The notes under the pieces are model-generated. The model had not been told where the DNA came from, made no database searches, and worked only from the letters and a program-made list of their open reading frames with translations. A stretch of DNA of 64,000 bases from Novosphingobium malaysiense. Its GTDB lineage: Bacteria; Pseudomonadota; Alphaproteobacteria; Sphingomonadales; Sphingomonadaceae. The translations under genes were made by a program, and so were the position numbers. Shown here piece by piece: positions 1 to 9,050 of the stretch. How positions within the stretch are numbered: the stretch's first letter is position 1; each line of letters begins with the position of its first letter. The stretch spans positions 992,001-1,056,000 of the forward strand of contig NZ_JTDI01000003.1 in the NCBI RefSeq assembly GCF_000802225.1, written 5' to 3'.

Positions 1-399
1 ACCGTGCGCGCCCTGGACGACAGCATTGCCGCCCTCACGGGTCTACGGCTGGATTGCAGCGAGTCCCTCCAAGGGCAGCGATACAGGTGCGGAGAGTATT
101 TTCACGAGCATTACGATTGGTTCGACACATCTGCTGAATACTGGCGCAGGGAAAGCGAATGCGGCGGGCAACGCAGTTGGACTGCGATGGTCTACCTGAA
201 CTGCGTCGAGGAAGGCGGTTCTACCGACTTTACGCGCATGCAGATCAGCGTGCCGCCACTTACCGGCAGCCTTCTGCTGTGGAACAACCTGTGTCCAGAC
301 GGGACGCCGAACCCCTGGACAATGCATGCAGCCCGGCCAGTCGTGCGCGGGGTGAAGTACGTCGTCACGAAGTGGTTCCGCACGCGCCGCTGGTGCTGA
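1..399 (+). CDS. Prolyl-4-hydroxylase-like 2OG-Fe(II) oxygenase, 3' part
   Basis: Partial gene: the frame is open from base 1, so only the last 132 residues are visible. It resembles the catalytic core of prolyl-4-hydroxylase-type dioxygenases, which use Fe(II) and 2-oxoglutarate to hydroxylate a substrate. Numbering from the ATG-like codon at base 4 (a reference point, not a claimed start), His36 and Asp38 in EHYDWFD form the H-x-D iron pair, His108 in MHAARPV is the distal iron ligand, and Lys118 in GVKYVVTKW is the expected 2-oxoglutarate-binding residue. Order and spacing fit the family. The substrate cannot be inferred. It converges on lysS across about 117 bp in which I see nothing. Confidence 0.75.
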   Translation, partial: TVRALDDSIAALTGLRLDCSESLQGQRYRCGEYFHEHYDWFDTSAEYWRRESECGGQRSWTAMVYLNCVEEGGSTDFTRMQISVPPLTGSLLLWNNLCPDGTPNPWTMHAARPVVRGVKYVVTKWFRTRRWC

Positions 400-516
400 A
401 ACCTACGGTCGCCGCTTCGCCCTCCCGCGCGCCGCGCCCATGACCTCGCCCGGTAAGATGCGCGTGACCACGTGCCGCGCTTCGGCGTCAGTGCATCGTG
501 CCTCGTCTCGCTGGCC

Positions 517-2142
517 TCAGGCGTCAAGCGCCTGCGCTATCAGTTGGCGCGTTTCCGGCACACCGTAAAGAGCGATGAAACTGCCCATCCGCGGCCCTTG
601 CGAAGAGCCCAGCAGCGTTTCGTAAAGCGCCTTGAACCAGTCGCGCAGGTTTTCGAACCCATAGGCCTCGTCTTTGCCGATCTCGTAGACAGTGTTCTGC
701 AATTCCTCTGCGCTCGTATCGGAGCCGGCCTTCGCCAATTCGGCATCGAGCGCCCGCAGGGCTTGCGCCTCGTTGGCGGTCGGCGCGCGGCGCTGCAGGC
801 TCGGGGCAATGAAATCGCGGTTGGTGGCAAGCGCCGCGCGCACCAGCTCTTCCAGCTCCGGGTGGGCCTCGGGCGTCGCCTCGGCGACGTAATTGCCCAG
901 GTAGGACCAGACCTGATCGGCCGTCGCCTCGGCTCCGAGCACCCCGACCAGGTTGAGCAGGAGCGAGAAGGTTACCGGCGGGGTATCGCCCGCGCCTTTC
1001 GGCGTGGTGCCCGCACAGTCCCCGTTCACGCGCAGAAGGTGCCAGACCGGATTGCCGAGCTGCTTGTCGAGCGGCTGGTTCGCCAGGTTGCCCCGAAACT
1101 GCCAATATTCGTCTACCGCCTTGGGAATGACGCCGACGTGCAGCTGCTTGGCGCTCTTGGGCTCGCGGAACAGATAGAAACCCAGCGATTCCTCGGTGCC
1201 GTAGGTCAGCCATTGCTCGATGGTCAGCCCGTTGCCCTTGGATTTGGAGATCTTCTCGCCGTTCTCGTCGAGGAACAGTTCGTAGATCAGCCCTTCCGGC
1301 TTCCGCCCGCCAAGGACCTTCACGATCTTGCCCGACTGCGTCACCGAATCGGTGAGATCCTTTCCGCTCATCTCGTAGTCGACACCGAGCGCGTACCAGC
1401 GCATCGCCCAGTCGACCTTCCACTGGAGCTTAGCCTGGCCGCCGAAGACCGACTGTTCGACGACGCTGCCGTCCTGATCGGTGAAGCGAATCATGCCGGT
1501 AGCCGGATCGAGCACTTCGACGGGAACCTGGAGAACGATGCCGGTCGAGGGAGATACCGGCAGCACCGGGGAATAGGTCTTGCGACGTTCCTCGCGCAGC
1601 GTGGGCAGCATGACGTCGAGGATCGCCTGATTGCATTCCAGGACGCGACTGAGCGCCGCATCGAACGCACCGGAATTGTACCGGTCGCTCGCGGAAACGA
1701 ATTCGTATTCGAAGCCGAAACGATCGAGGAAGTCGCGCAGCATTGCATTGTTGTGGTGCGCGAAGCTTTCGAACTTGCCGAAGGGATCGGGAATCCGCGT
1801 GAGCGGCTTGCCCAGATTTGCGGCAAGCATCTCGGGCTGCGGAATATTGTCGGGGACCTTGCGCAAGCCATCCATGTCGTCCGAGAAGGCGACCAGCCTC
1901 GTCGGTGCGCCACCGGTCAGCGCTTCGTAGGCCCGACGAACGAGGGTTGTGCGCAGGACTTCCTGAAACGTACCGATATGGGGTAAGCCCGAGGGACCAT
2001 AGCCGGTCTCGAACAGCACCGGCTCGCCGCCGGGTTTTCCGTTCGGGTATCGCTTGAGCAGCTTCTGGGCCTCCTGGAAGGGCCAGGCCTTGGACACACG
2101 GGCGGCTTCGATCAGGGCGTCATCAGTCATGGCGGCGCTCAT
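517..2142 (-). CDS. lysS: Lysyl-tRNA synthetase, class I
   Basis: Charges tRNA-Lys with lysine in the cytoplasm. At 541 residues it is the class I (archaeal-type) enzyme, not the class II LysRS of most bacteria: it carries a Rossmann-fold HIGH-type motif (HIGT, residues 55-58) and a KMSKS-type loop (EKISKSKGNG, near residue 298). The class I form is known from alphaproteobacteria, so it is expected here. The ATG at 2142 gives MSAAMTDD; a second ATG four codons later is equally possible because neither has a clear ribosome binding site. It is divergent from mscS across about 100 bp. Confidence 0.95.
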   Translation of the reverse strand: MSAAMTDDALIEAARVSKAWPFQEAQKLLKRYPNGKPGGEPVLFETGYGPSGLPHIGTFQEVLRTTLVRRAYEALTGGAPTRLVAFSDDMDGLRKVPDNIPQPEMLAANLGKPLTRIPDPFGKFESFAHHNNAMLRDFLDRFGFEYEFVSASDRYNSGAFDAALSRVLECNQAILDVMLPTLREERRKTYSPVLPVSPSTGIVLQVPVEVLDPATGMIRFTDQDGSVVEQSVFGGQAKLQWKVDWAMRWYALGVDYEMSGKDLTDSVTQSGKIVKVLGGRKPEGLIYELFLDENGEKISKSKGNGLTIEQWLTYGTEESLGFYLFREPKSAKQLHVGVIPKAVDEYWQFRGNLANQPLDKQLGNPVWHLLRVNGDCAGTTPKGAGDTPPVTFSLLLNLVGVLGAEATADQVWSYLGNYVAEATPEAHPELEELVRAALATNRDFIAPSLQRRAPTANEAQALRALDAELAKAGSDTSAEELQNTVYEIGKDEAYGFENLRDWFKALYETLLGSSQGPRMGSFIALYGVPETRQLIAQALDA

Positions 2143-2182
2143 TGGCTAATTGTGCCGGTTTCGCAAGTGCGAAGCTGACAGA

Positions 2183-2207
2183 GGAACCCCCACAATCGGG
2201 GATCGTT
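2183..2207 (+). promoter_or_regulatory. EcfG-type general stress response promoter of mscS
   Basis: GGAAC (2183-2187), a 16-base spacer, then CGTT (2204-2207), an exact match to the GGAAC-N16/17-CGTT consensus used by the alphaproteobacterial general stress sigma factor EcfG. Transcription would start near 2213, leaving a leader of about 28 nt before the mscS GTG. Sigma factor identity is inferred from the motif. Confidence 0.7.
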
Positions 2208-2241
2208 ATGTGCAAAAAGGCACCGAAAGGACTGAAGAATC

Positions 2242-3117
2242 GTGAATTATGTCGCCATCCTGCGTGATGAACTCGAGGAAATGAGCAAGGCGTTCGTGCA
2301 GACCCTGCCCACGCTGGTCATCGCGCTGGTCATACTTTTCGCAACCTGGATCGTCGCTCGCGTGGCCGTGGCAGCGGTTTCCCGCATCACTGGCCGCACC
2401 ACCCTGCGCGACGACCTCAAGCAATTGATCGACACGCTCGTCCGCCTAGTGGTCTGGATCCTGGGCATACTGATCGCACTGACCGTGGCGATCCCCAGCT
2501 TCACGCCGGCGGGCGCATTCACCAGTCTGGGTGTCGGCGCTCTGGCCATCGGCTTCGCATTCCAGGACATCTTCGAAAACTTTCTCGCCGGCGTGCTGAT
2601 CATGCTGCGCGAAAAGATGAACATCGGCGATACCATCGAGTGCGAAGGGCTGTTGGGCAAAGTCGAGAAGATCACCCTGCGTGAGACGCACATTCGCCAG
2701 TTCTCCGGCGAACTGACAGTGGTGCCCAATTCGATGCTGTTCAAGAATCCGGTCGAGATCTACACCGACCAGCCCTTGCGCCGCTTCGACATCATTGTGG
2801 GCGTTTCCTACGACACCGATCTTTCCAAGGCGCAGCCGGTGATCCAGGGCGCGGTGGAAAGCGTGGAAGCGGTCGACAAGGAAAAGGGCGTGGTCGTCTT
2901 CGCCCAGGAATTCAATTCCAGCTCGGTCGACTTCCTCGTGCAGTGGTGGACCGACACCGTGGCCCAGGACCTGCGCCTGACGAAGAGCGAAGTGGTCATG
3001 GCGGTGAAGGCCGCACTCGACGAAGCGGGAATCGAAATTCCGTTCCCCTACGTTACCAATACCTTCAAGGAACCGCTGTCGCTGCAGCAGGTGCCGGAAG
3101 CCGCCAACGCGGCCTGA
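2242..3117 (+). CDS. MscS-family small-conductance mechanosensitive channel
   Basis: A 291-residue inner-membrane channel that opens under membrane tension to release solutes on hypo-osmotic shock. Three hydrophobic segments are visible: about 20-40, 65-88 and the Gly/Ala-rich pore helix 93-123 (contains GVGALAIGFAFQDIFENFLAG, the usual MscS pore and kink region). The soluble beta domain follows, with VVPNS near residue 160. The length equals a minimal MscS of about 290 residues with no extra N-terminal domain. The start is GTG with AGGA about 10 nt upstream. An EcfG-type promoter lies 35 bp upstream, tying it to general stress control. Confidence 0.93.
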   Translation: MNYVAILRDELEEMSKAFVQTLPTLVIALVILFATWIVARVAVAAVSRITGRTTLRDDLKQLIDTLVRLVVWILGILIALTVAIPSFTPAGAFTSLGVGALAIGFAFQDIFENFLAGVLIMLREKMNIGDTIECEGLLGKVEKITLRETHIRQFSGELTVVPNSMLFKNPVEIYTDQPLRRFDIIVGVSYDTDLSKAQPVIQGAVESVEAVDKEKGVVVFAQEFNSSSVDFLVQWWTDTVAQDLRLTKSEVVMAVKAALDEAGIEIPFPYVTNTFKEPLSLQQVPEAANAA

Positions 3118-3186
3118 CGAGGATCGCCCGCATCGGCGATGCTCTCCGGGGTTGCGCCGAGCGGACAGCAAGGCATCTTGGCCGGC

Positions 3187-4650
3187 ATGATACGTCGATT
3201 CCTGCCGGCCTTGCGCCTCTTCGCCCGCTCCCTCGCGTTTTCGGGCGCGGTCTGCACAGCTTCTGCGACGCTCGCGGCCGAGACCGAAGGGCAGACAATC
3301 GTGCTGCGCCATGTCGACCTCGTCGATTTCAGCGAGGATGCCCCCCTGCGTTTGCATGACGGCATGGTGATCGTGTCCCAGGGCAGGATCACGTATGCTG
3401 GACCCATGTCGGGCGCGCCCTCGGTCAGGAACGCGCGTGACGTCGACGCGACGGGCCTCACGGCGATCCCCGGCCTCGCCGACATGCACGTTCACGTCTG
3501 GGACGAGGCGGAACTGGGCGCCTATCTCGCCCATGGCATCACGACCATCCGCAACATGTCCGGGATGCCGTTTCATCTCGACCTGCAACGCCGCCTGGAA
3601 ACCGGGCAGATCGATGGTCCGCGGCTCGTCACCACGGGACCTATTCTCAACAGCCAAGGCGCGAATGCGCAGATCAACCATCAGCTGGTGGAAACGGCAG
3701 ACGCGGCGAGAAAGGCCGTGGCCGATCAGGCAGAGGCGGGCTTCACCCGCCTGAAGGTCTATTCGAACCTAAAGCGGGCGCCCTACGAAGCGCTGCTGGA
3801 CGAAGCACGCACTCGTGGACTGAAGATCACTGGCCATACCCCGGAGGGCGTCCGCCTCGACGGCATGCCCTTTGAGCGCCCTTTCTCGATCGGGTTCGAG
3901 GAAATCCTGGACGACGGGTTCGAGACCATCGAGCACGTCGAGTCGATCCTGTGGCACGGTCTTGCGGATGGGCGCGACGATGGCGCGGCGCGGGCCCTGG
4001 CACGCAGGATTGCCGCATCCGGCACCGCGGTAACGCCCACCCTGGTGGCCCACCACAATCTGGTGATGATGGCCCGAACCCATGGCGCGTACGCAGATCG
4101 GCCCGGCACAGAGACGCTGAACCCCGTCACCCAGGCCACGGAACAGGAATACATCGACGTCTGGTCGAAACAGGACGCGGCCCGGCACGAAGCAAAGGAT
4201 GCCTGGCTCAGCCGCTTCACCCGGATGCTGGCAGAGGAAGGCGTCACCCTGGTGACCGGGAGCGATTCGGGGATATTTTCCAACGTCCCCGGTATATCGC
4301 TGCACGAGGAACTGGCGCTGATGCAGCGCGGCGGGATGAGCCCCTTTGCCGTACTCAAGGCATCCACCGCCAATGTCGCCAGTGTCCTGGGGGAGACAGG
4401 AAAGGCGGGCTGCCTGCTCCAGGGGTGCCGAGCCGATATCGTTCTGCTGGGATGTGATCCGCTCGAAGCTATCGCATGTACCAGACATGTCCGCGGCGTT
4501 CTCATGGGCGGACGGTGGTATGGTCCGGATAAACTTGCGGCCCTACAGGCTGCGGCAGCCCAGCCGGACCCCCAGCGCACGATCGAAAACCTGACCGAAG
4601 GCATGGCGGCTCAGGGCACCCCTCTCGATCCCGCCGCCCTCGGCCTCTGA
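3187..4650 (+). CDS. Exported amidohydrolase family protein
   Basis: A 487-residue metal-dependent hydrolase of the amidohydrolase (imidazolonepropionase-like) superfamily. The ATG at 3187 is preferred over an upstream in-frame codon because it exposes a clean signal peptide (MIRRFLPALRLFARSLAF..., cleavage near the ATLAA run). The N-terminal beta-barrel is followed by the metal-site motif D-M-H101-V-H103, then GHTPEG and IEHVES carrying the other metal histidines, and TGSDSG with the catalytic Asp. Such periplasmic members include prolidase-like and related hydrolases; the substrate is not predictable. It begins 70 bp after mscS on the same strand and ends 3 bp from the convergent DUF2218 gene. 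Confidence 0.85.
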   Translation: MIRRFLPALRLFARSLAFSGAVCTASATLAAETEGQTIVLRHVDLVDFSEDAPLRLHDGMVIVSQGRITYAGPMSGAPSVRNARDVDATGLTAIPGLADMHVHVWDEAELGAYLAHGITTIRNMSGMPFHLDLQRRLETGQIDGPRLVTTGPILNSQGANAQINHQLVETADAARKAVADQAEAGFTRLKVYSNLKRAPYEALLDEARTRGLKITGHTPEGVRLDGMPFERPFSIGFEEILDDGFETIEHVESILWHGLADGRDDGAARALARRIAASGTAVTPTLVAHHNLVMMARTHGAYADRPGTETLNPVTQATEQEYIDVWSKQDAARHEAKDAWLSRFTRMLAEEGVTLVTGSDSGIFSNVPGISLHEELALMQRGGMSPFAVLKASTANVASVLGETGKAGCLLQGCRADIVLLGCDPLEAIACTRHVRGVLMGGRWYGPDKLAALQAAAAQPDPQRTIENLTEGMAAQGTPLDPAALGL

Positions 4651-4653
4651 TCG

Positions 4654-4953
4654 TCAGCTTGCTGCCTCTTTCCAGGTCCAGTCGTACGCCAGCGGCGCTT
4701 CGCGGAAAGCGAAGCGATCGATGTGGCGGGCGACGACATCCGTGAGACGTTCGACCTCGCCGGCGTCGTCTCCGACGATGACAAGGGCAATGCCCTCGGC
4801 ATCGGCATCCATCGTCACGATCGCGGAAGGGAATGTTACCCGCCCGCTGTCACCGTCGATCCGGGTCTCGAGCTTGTGGCTCCAGTGCTTGCAAAGCTGG
4901 CCAACGTACTTGCCGCCATTGTCGGTCTTCACCCGCGCGGTCATCGTGCTCAC
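4654..4953 (-). CDS. DUF2218 family protein
   Basis: A 99-residue cytoplasmic protein that matches my recollection of DUF2218: KYVGQLCKHWSHKLETR near the N-terminus, a GRVTFPSAIVTMDAD core and a C-terminal HIDRFAFREAPLAYDW. Family function is unestablished; members often sit beside siderophore or regulatory genes. The start is a GTG at 4953 that overlaps the padR stop (GTGA), with AAGGA 7 nt upstream, so translation is probably coupled to the regulator. The ATG three codons later is an alternative. It is probably co-transcribed with padR and under the same palindromic operator. Confidence 0.8.
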   Translation of the reverse strand: MSTMTARVKTDNGGKYVGQLCKHWSHKLETRIDGDSGRVTFPSAIVTMDADAEGIALVIVGDDAGEVERLTDVVARHIDRFAFREAPLAYDWTWKEAAS

Positions 4954-5606
4954 GTCTCGATCCTTTCGATCTTTCGAGTGGCTTCGTCGATTGCATCGGC
5001 AATCTGCAGGGCGAGGTCACGGTCCGCGCCTTCGTGATTGAGACGATCGAACACCGCCGTCTTCAATGCCTGCATCGCCCGGCGCACCGGAGCCGGATCA
5101 ACCTTTTCGCGCTGCTGCGCCAGGGCCGTGAGTCTGGCCTTGAGCGATGCCGCCCTCTCGGAATCGGACTCGGCCTGTTGCCGGCCTTCTTCGGTCGCCT
5201 CGTAGGACTTTCGCGAGCTCTCATCGGCCACGACCGCAATCAGTCCGGATTCTTCCATGTACGTGAGCGCCGGATAGACCACGCCCGGGCTGGGCGCGTA
5301 GTCCCCACCCGACAACGCCTCGATCTCGCGGATCAGGTCATAGCCGTGCCGCGGCGCTTCGACGATCAGCGCCAGTAGCAGGGTCTGCAAATCGCCCTGG
5401 TCGAACAGCCGCTTGCGCCGACCGCCGTGCATGCCGGGACCGCGGCCGCCACCGTGCCCCCATCCGCGTCCCATACCACGCCCACCCCGGCGACCGCCGG
5501 AAAACGCCTCTTCGAAGCCGTCGCAACCGCCGCGCATCGAACCACTCCGCCTGCCACGAAGGCAGTGTCCATTGGTTACCATTGTGTCTCTCATCTCGGA
5601 TTCCAT
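4950..5606 (-). CDS. PadR family transcriptional regulator
   Basis: About 218 residues. The winged-helix PadR domain (DLQTLLLALIVEAPRHGYDL ... SPGVVYPALTYMEESGLI) is followed by a C-terminal helical dimerisation region. The N-terminal ~60 residues are rich in Gly, Arg and His (for example GGRRGGRGMGRGWGHGGG) and look disordered; they may bind nucleic acid or metal. Start uncertain: in-frame ATGs lie at 5615, 5606, 5594 and 5582. The first is only 7 bp from the operator palindrome and has no room for a ribosome site; 5606 (GAAAG) and 5582 (GAGAG) have plausible ones. Likely autorepresses and controls the overlapping DUF2218 gene. Confidence 0.88.
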   Translation of the reverse strand: MESEMRDTMVTNGHCLRGRRSGSMRGGCDGFEEAFSGGRRGGRGMGRGWGHGGGRGPGMHGGRRKRLFDQGDLQTLLLALIVEAPRHGYDLIREIEALSGGDYAPSPGVVYPALTYMEESGLIAVVADESSRKSYEATEEGRQQAESDSERAASLKARLTALAQQREKVDPAPVRRAMQALKTAVFDRLNHEGADRDLALQIADAIDEATRKIERIET

Positions 5607-5622
5607 AACTTTCATGATCGGT

Positions 5623-5638
5623 CTAAGATATATCTTAG
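5623..5638. promoter_or_regulatory. Perfect 16-bp palindrome, probable PadR operator
   Basis: CTAAGATATATCTTAG is a perfect 16-bp inverted repeat, AT-rich in a GC-rich background, lying 16 bp upstream of the favoured padR start. PadR-type repressors bind such palindromes at their own promoters, so autoregulation is the simplest reading. It lies about 200 bp from the divergent helicase start. Confidence 0.55.
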
Positions 5639-5841
5639 CTAGGCACATGCAACCTGCAAAAAGGTATCGAGGTGTAATTTTCGGGTGACCGGGCGCCGCA
5701 CCGCCGTTTCCAAGCGCAACCACGCCCCCTAAGACGTCGGTCATGGCTGCTCTGCCCATCTCCGCCCTCCACGCCAGTCACGGCGGTTGCTGGCTGCGTG
5801 AGGCGGACACCACCCGCATCGTGTCCAAGGGCGAAGCCGTC

Positions 5842-8460
5842 ATGGCTGCCGCCGATACGCCGCTACTGATCCTGAACGCCCCTCTCGTGGCGACCCGCCT
5901 CGGCTACCCCGACCTGTCGGGCCTGGATCTGCTCGAGTTGTTCGCCTTCGTGCATCCAGCCCGCTTCGTGGTGCCCACGCCCAAAGGTCTCGCGCACGCG
6001 CTTGGTCTTTCCGAGCCTGCCGGTGATGCCGACGTCCCCGCCCTGCTGCAGCAGGCTGCCGGCGCACTGTTGGAAACGTGCGAATCCGCTGATTGGCCGG
6101 AACGCGAAGGCGCCTGGACCGCGCTGCAATCGCTCGTGCGCATGCGCTGGCCGTGGGCCACCCTGCTCACCGGGCGCATCGCCAAGCCGCAACGTGCCGA
6201 GCGTTGGCTGTTTTCACGATTGCCCGAATGGGAAGAAAGCCCCGACCTCCCGCAGCCGCGACAGATCTTCCTCGACAAGGACGACGTCCTGCGTCGGCTG
6301 GAGGACCTAACCGGTACTGGCGCCGAGCAGCGTCCCGGCCAACGCGCCTATGCCAGCGAAGCGACTTTCGCCTTCGAGCCACGCGAGACATCCGGCCACC
6401 CTCGCCTGCTGCTCGCACAAGCCGGCACCGGCATCGGCAAGACCCTCGGATATCTGGCCCCGGCGTCACTGTGGAGCGGTCAGGCCGGAGGTACGGTCTG
6501 GGTGTCGACCTACACCAAGGCGCTGCAACGCCAATTGCGGCACGAAAGCCGGCGCGCCTGGCCGGAGCGTCGGGCAGACGGCTCCCAGCCCGTAGTCGTC
6601 CGCAAGGGGCGCGAGAACTATCTTTGCCTGCTCAACCTCGAAGATGCGCTGCAAGGCGGCTTCGCAGGCCGGGCTGCGATTCTGGCACAACTCGTGGCGC
6701 GCTGGGCGGCCTACAGCCGCGACGGCGACATGATCGGCGGAGACCTTCCCGGATGGCTCGGCACGCTGTTTCGCCAGCGAGGGATCACGTCGCTCACAGA
6801 CCGACGCGGCGAGTGCGTCTATGCGGGCTGTCCGCATTACCGCAAATGCTTCATCGAGCGGGCCTCGCGCGCCAGTGCGGGCGCCGATCTGGTCATCGCC
6901 AACCATGCGCTGGTCATGGTCAATGCCGCTCGCGGGCGAGACGTGGCCGCGCGGCCGACCCGTATCGTCTTCGATGAGGGCCATCACGTTTTCGATGCGG
7001 CCGATTCGACATTCGCGGCTGCGCTCAGCGGAACCGAGACCATCGAACTGCGCCGCTGGGTGATCGGCCCGGAAAAGACATCGCGCGGACGCCGCCGCGG
7101 TTTATCCGCTCGCCTTGCCGACATAGTCAGCTACGACGAGGCCGGCAGCAAGGCGATCGCCGCCGCACGTGCCGCAGCCGAAGCCATGCCGGGCGACGGC
7201 TGGATGCAGCGCATTGTCGAAGGTGCGCCCTGGGGACCGCTGGAAGAACTGCTCGCTGCAGTTCGCGCCACGGTCTATGCGCGCGATGAAAGCGGCGGCC
7301 AGGAGGCCGGCTATGGCCTGGAGACAGAAGCCGCGGGGCTCGACGGCGCCTTCATCGAGATCGCGCAGGCCGCGCGCGAAGCTCTGGCGGACTTGCGCCA
7401 GCCGCTGATCCGGCTCGGCGTCCGGCTCGAAGCCTTGCTCGAAGATCCGCCCGACTGGCTCGACGGTCCCGGACGTGCGCGGCTTGAAGGCGCGCGACAT
7501 TCGCTGTCCTGGCGCATCGATACTCTGGCAGGGTGGGAAGCCCTGCTTGAACGGCTGGGTGGTCCGGCCGATCCGGAATATGTCGACTGGCTGGCCGTCG
7601 ATCGCTCCGAAGCGCGCGAATTCGATATCGGCATTCACCGACGCTGGCTCGACCCGATGAAGCCTTTCGCCAAAGTCGTGCTCGAACCGGCGCACGGCGT
7701 CATCATGACCTCCGCGACGCTGCGCGACGGCGAGGACTGGGGCAAGGCGGTCGCCCGTTCCGGCGCTGGACATATCGGCGTCATGCCGCACCTCACGGCG
7801 CAGGATAGCCCGTTCGACTATGCCACGCAGGCCGAAGTCCTGATCGTCACCGACGTGCCCCGCGGAGACATTCCCGCGCTTGCGGCCGCTTATGCCCGCC
7901 TGATCGAAGCCTCGGGCGGTGGCGCACTCGGCTTGTTCACGGCGATACGTCGGCTGCGGGCCGTGCACGGCCGTATTGCCGACCGGCTCGCGCGCGCCGG
8001 CCTGCCGCTCTACGCACAACATGTCGATCCCATCGACACCGGCACGCTAGTAGACATCTTTCGCGACGATCCCGCAGCCTCACTACTCGGCACCGATGCC
8101 CTGCGCGACGGCGTCGACGTGCCGGGCCATTCGCTGCGACTGGTCGTGATGGAGCAAGTTCCATGGCCCCGGCCATCGATCCTTCACCGCGCACGGCGTC
8201 TCGCGGGGGGCGGTTCGGCCTACGACGATTCGCTGATCCGCGCCCGCCTCGCCCAGGCATTCGGCCGCCTGATCCGCAGCCGCGAGGATCACGGTCATTT
8301 CGTCGTGCTGTCCTCCGCATTCCCTTCTCGCCTGTTGACGGCCTTCCCTGCGGGAACGCCGATCCGAAGGATTTCTCTGGAGGAGGCTTTACATCGCGTA
8401 GCCGGCCATGCTTCAGGAGAAAGCAAGCACGAAGGCGAAGCCGCCCGCCCTCTGTTCTGA
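5842..8460 (+). CDS. ATP-dependent DNA helicase, DinG/XPD-like (superfamily 2, Fe-S)
   Basis: An 872-residue helicase. Walker A is AGTGIGKT (about residues 194-201), the Walker B/DEAH-type box is FDEGHH (about 377-382), and between them RRGECVYAGCPHYRKCFIE holds the closely spaced cysteines expected of the XPD/DinG Fe-S cluster. C-terminal SF2 motifs include MTSATL and a QAFGRLIRS motif VI. Members unwind structured DNA, R-loops or damaged DNA. The ATG at 5842 (AAGGGCGAAG upstream) is chosen over an earlier in-frame start at 5743, whose N-terminus looks unlike the family. The sixA-like gene follows 39 bp downstream. Confidence 0.88.
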   Translation: MAAADTPLLILNAPLVATRLGYPDLSGLDLLELFAFVHPARFVVPTPKGLAHALGLSEPAGDADVPALLQQAAGALLETCESADWPEREGAWTALQSLVRMRWPWATLLTGRIAKPQRAERWLFSRLPEWEESPDLPQPRQIFLDKDDVLRRLEDLTGTGAEQRPGQRAYASEATFAFEPRETSGHPRLLLAQAGTGIGKTLGYLAPASLWSGQAGGTVWVSTYTKALQRQLRHESRRAWPERRADGSQPVVVRKGRENYLCLLNLEDALQGGFAGRAAILAQLVARWAAYSRDGDMIGGDLPGWLGTLFRQRGITSLTDRRGECVYAGCPHYRKCFIERASRASAGADLVIANHALVMVNAARGRDVAARPTRIVFDEGHHVFDAADSTFAAALSGTETIELRRWVIGPEKTSRGRRRGLSARLADIVSYDEAGSKAIAAARAAAEAMPGDGWMQRIVEGAPWGPLEELLAAVRATVYARDESGGQEAGYGLETEAAGLDGAFIEIAQAAREALADLRQPLIRLGVRLEALLEDPPDWLDGPGRARLEGARHSLSWRIDTLAGWEALLERLGGPADPEYVDWLAVDRSEAREFDIGIHRRWLDPMKPFAKVVLEPAHGVIMTSATLRDGEDWGKAVARSGAGHIGVMPHLTAQDSPFDYATQAEVLIVTDVPRGDIPALAAAYARLIEASGGGALGLFTAIRRLRAVHGRIADRLARAGLPLYAQHVDPIDTGTLVDIFRDDPAASLLGTDALRDGVDVPGHSLRLVVMEQVPWPRPSILHRARRLAGGGSAYDDSLIRARLAQAFGRLIRSREDHGHFVVLSSAFPSRLLTAFPAGTPIRRISLEEALHRVAGHASGESKHEGEAARPLF

Positions 8461-8499
8461 TTTCCTCCTGAGTATTTTCGCCGAGAGTTGCCTGTCCGA

Positions 8500-9045
8500 A
8501 TGAAGACGCTGGGAATCTTCCGTCACGCCAAATCGGACTGGAACGACGCGCGCCTGCGCGACTTCGACCGTCCGCTCAATACGCGTGGCCGGAAGGGCGC
8601 CGCCATCATGGGCAAGCATATCCGCGATCACGCCGTAGGCTGGAAGCGTATCCTCGCCTCCCCTGCGGTTCGGGTCACGCAGACCATCGAACTGGCTGGC
8701 GAGGCCGCCGGGGAAACGCCGCCGATAACGTGGGACCGGCGCATCTACCTGGCCAATTCCGCCACGCTCATGGACGTGTTGCGCGAACAGGAAGGTGATC
8801 CGCCCTCGATCATTCTCATCGGCCACAACCCCGGTCTTGAAGACCTGATCTTCGATCTCGTGCCCGACGATGGCACGAGCCCGCTGCGCGATATCGTCGA
8901 AGAGAAGTTTCCCACCGCCGCCTATGCCGTGCTGGAACTGGATATCGACAGTTGGGCCGACATCGACGAGGGCTGCGGACGCCTTGCCCATCTGGTGCGG
9001 CCGCGCGACCTCGATCCCGCCTTGGGACCCAGCGCAGTCGATTGA
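8500..9045 (+). CDS. SixA-like histidine phosphatase
   Basis: A 181-residue histidine phosphatase (phosphoglycerate-mutase fold). The catalytic motif is near the N-terminus as FRHAKSDW, where the usual RHG is RHA as in SixA proteins; NTRGRKGA and the second catalytic histidine in GHNPGLEDL follow. SixA removes phosphate from histidine phosphotransfer or nitrogen-PTS proteins, but the target here is unknown. The ATG at 8500 follows a GAGAG; a TTG four codons upstream is an alternative. It ends 6 bp from the convergent merR gene. Confidence 0.87.
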   Translation: MKTLGIFRHAKSDWNDARLRDFDRPLNTRGRKGAAIMGKHIRDHAVGWKRILASPAVRVTQTIELAGEAAGETPPITWDRRIYLANSATLMDVLREQEGDPPSIILIGHNPGLEDLIFDLVPDDGTSPLRDIVEEKFPTAAYAVLELDIDSWADIDEGCGRLAHLVRPRDLDPALGPSAVD

Positions 9046-9050
9046 TCGGC

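Noticed and set aside
472..1986. 500-codon plus-strand open frame opposite lysS
   Set aside because: Antisense to an intact class I LysRS with both signature motifs; no domain or ribosome site of its own.
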